From an uncultured Lachnospiraceae bacterium (GTDB taxonomy: Bacteria; Bacillota; Clostridia; Lachnospirales; Lachnospiraceae), in contig CAJOPP010000524.1 of NCBI GenBank assembly GCA_905236365.1, positions 1-5,812 on the forward strand: DNA of 5,812 bases, in the 5' to 3' direction. Position 1 is the stretch's first letter. Each line of letters begins with the position of its first letter. This document shows positions 5,116 to 5,812 of this stretch, piece by piece. Below the pieces are notes generated by a model that saw only the letters and a list, made by a program, of their open reading frames with translations, had not been told where the DNA came from and did not search any database. A program made the position numbers and the translations under genes.

Positions 5116-5812
5116 TCACTTTATAATATGCTTTATTGCCTGTATCCCGGAAAGAACGGCAAATGTAAGATTATAGCCGCCACATATTCCGTTTACATCT
5201 AATACCTCTCCTGTTATATAAAGATTTCGATATTTTTTACTTTCAAATGTGTCTACATCCACTTCTTCTGTTGCAATTCCGCCACCGGTAACCTGGCCCT
5301 TATCAAAATCCTCATAAAAAACCGGCGTAAAACTCATTTTTTTTAAGTTGGAGCACAAGCGGTTGAGCTGCTTTTCTGTCAGATCCGACATTGTGACGGA
5401 TTGTTCGTAATGCAATCGTTTCATTATGTATTTTCCAAAGGCATTTGGTAAAATTCCACTCAATATCAATGCGAGTAATTTATTTGGATATGCTTCTTTT
5501 TGTTGTATCAGAAATTGTTTTAGTCTGTCCCAGGACAGTTTCGGCAATGTATCTATGAACAGACATTCGTTCCAATCCTCTTTGCTTCGGCTGTTCAGAT
5601 AACAGGACAGATTCATGATCACAATACCGGAGAGACTTTTCTCGTTGAATTGAACCTGTCCTGCCTCTTTTACAGAAAAATCATCCATTTTCAAAGTAGC
5701 AACTGCATCCAGGCGAACCCCTTTTGCCAAGGAAAGTGCCTGATCTTCTACATAAATCGGACTTAGTACCGGATAACAGATTCGTTCCTTCAGACGAAGC
5801 TGTCTGCCAAGA
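5116..5812 (-). CDS. HI0933/BaiN-like FAD-binding protein, C-terminal part (cut by window edge)
   Basis: The frame is open to the window edge, so 231 C-terminal residues are visible; relatives have about 400 and carry their N-terminal GxGxxG FAD motif in the missing part. A TTG at 5730 is an internal codon, because the family match continues upstream of it. Diagnostic segments of the HI0933-like family (Pfam PF03486, COG2081) are present: GQVQFNEKSLSG (visible residues 51-62), VTGGGIATEEVD (174-185) and the C-terminal FAD-contacting GEVLDVNGICGGYN (201-214). These proteins are annotated as aminoacetone oxidase family, or as BaiN after a flavoprotein implicated in bile acid dehydroxylation in Clostridium scindens. 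The name does not prove that activity for most members, and no other bile-acid gene is visible here. The stop codon lies 17 bases from the start of the next flavoprotein gene. Function is best left as FAD-dependent oxidoreductase of unknown substrate. Confidence 0.9.
   Translation of the reverse strand, partial: LGRQLRLKERICYPVLSPIYVEDQALSLAKGVRLDAVATLKMDDFSVKEAGQVQFNEKSLSGIVIMNLSCYLNSRSKEDWNECLFIDTLPKLSWDRLKQFLIQQKEAYPNKLLALILSGILPNAFGKYIMKRLHYEQSVTMSDLTEKQLNRLCSNLKKMSFTPVFYEDFDKGQVTGGGIATEEVDVDTFESKKYRNLYITGEVLDVNGICGGYNLTFAVLSGIQAIKHIIK

Noticed and set aside
5116..5730. Complete 204-residue protein starting at a TTG
   Set aside because: The frame stays open to the window edge and the protein is the C-terminal part of a family of about 400 residues; the TTG is an internal codon.
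5116..5812. Bile-acid dehydroxylation gene baiN
   Set aside because: Membership of the COG2081 family is clear, but no other bai gene is present and the family is far broader than that pathway, so no symbol was assigned.

Overview
The window looks like a piece of a low-GC Firmicutes chromosome, most likely Clostridia of the Lachnospiraceae type. The basis is the AT-rich intergenic DNA, strong GGAGG-type ribosome binding sites, TTGACA/TATAAT-type promoters, and the flavoprotein and transposase families present. The genus cannot be fixed from the sequence. Every convincing gene lies on the minus strand, so transcription runs from right to left.

Right part (3482-5812): two flavoprotein genes in an operon-like arrangement. 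The upstream one is a HI0933/BaiN-like FAD protein (COG2081 type) whose N-terminus lies beyond the window edge. It is followed closely by a COG2509-type FAD-dependent oxidoreductase. Both look like ordinary chromosomal genes. The second is best started at an ATG at 5098 rather than the GTG that overlaps the preceding stop codon. A compact GC-rich hairpin resembling a REP unit sits directly behind its stop codon.

Middle (2938-3481): about 540 bases of very AT-rich DNA with no convincing gene. It carries two candidate minus-strand promoters for the next gene and a repeated 13-base motif, TACTAAAATCAAT.

Left-centre (879-2937): two genes I cannot assign to a known family. The first encodes a 155-residue exported protein with a signal peptide and ends at a clear intrinsic terminator. 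The second encodes a 490-residue lipoprotein with a weak two-fold internal repeat and a toroid-like C-terminal motif. They share a TTTTAGTA element placed five bases upstream of each presumed -10 box. This suggests common control of an uncharacterised cell-surface protein pair, and it is the most interesting part of the window.

Left edge (1-878): the 5' part of an IS4-like transposase gene reading out of the window, with its own extended -10 promoter. About 500 bases of non-coding DNA with several hairpins separate it from the lipoprotein gene. The insertion sequence, the AT-rich composition and the orphan surface genes together suggest an accessory segment next to core genes, but this is inference.
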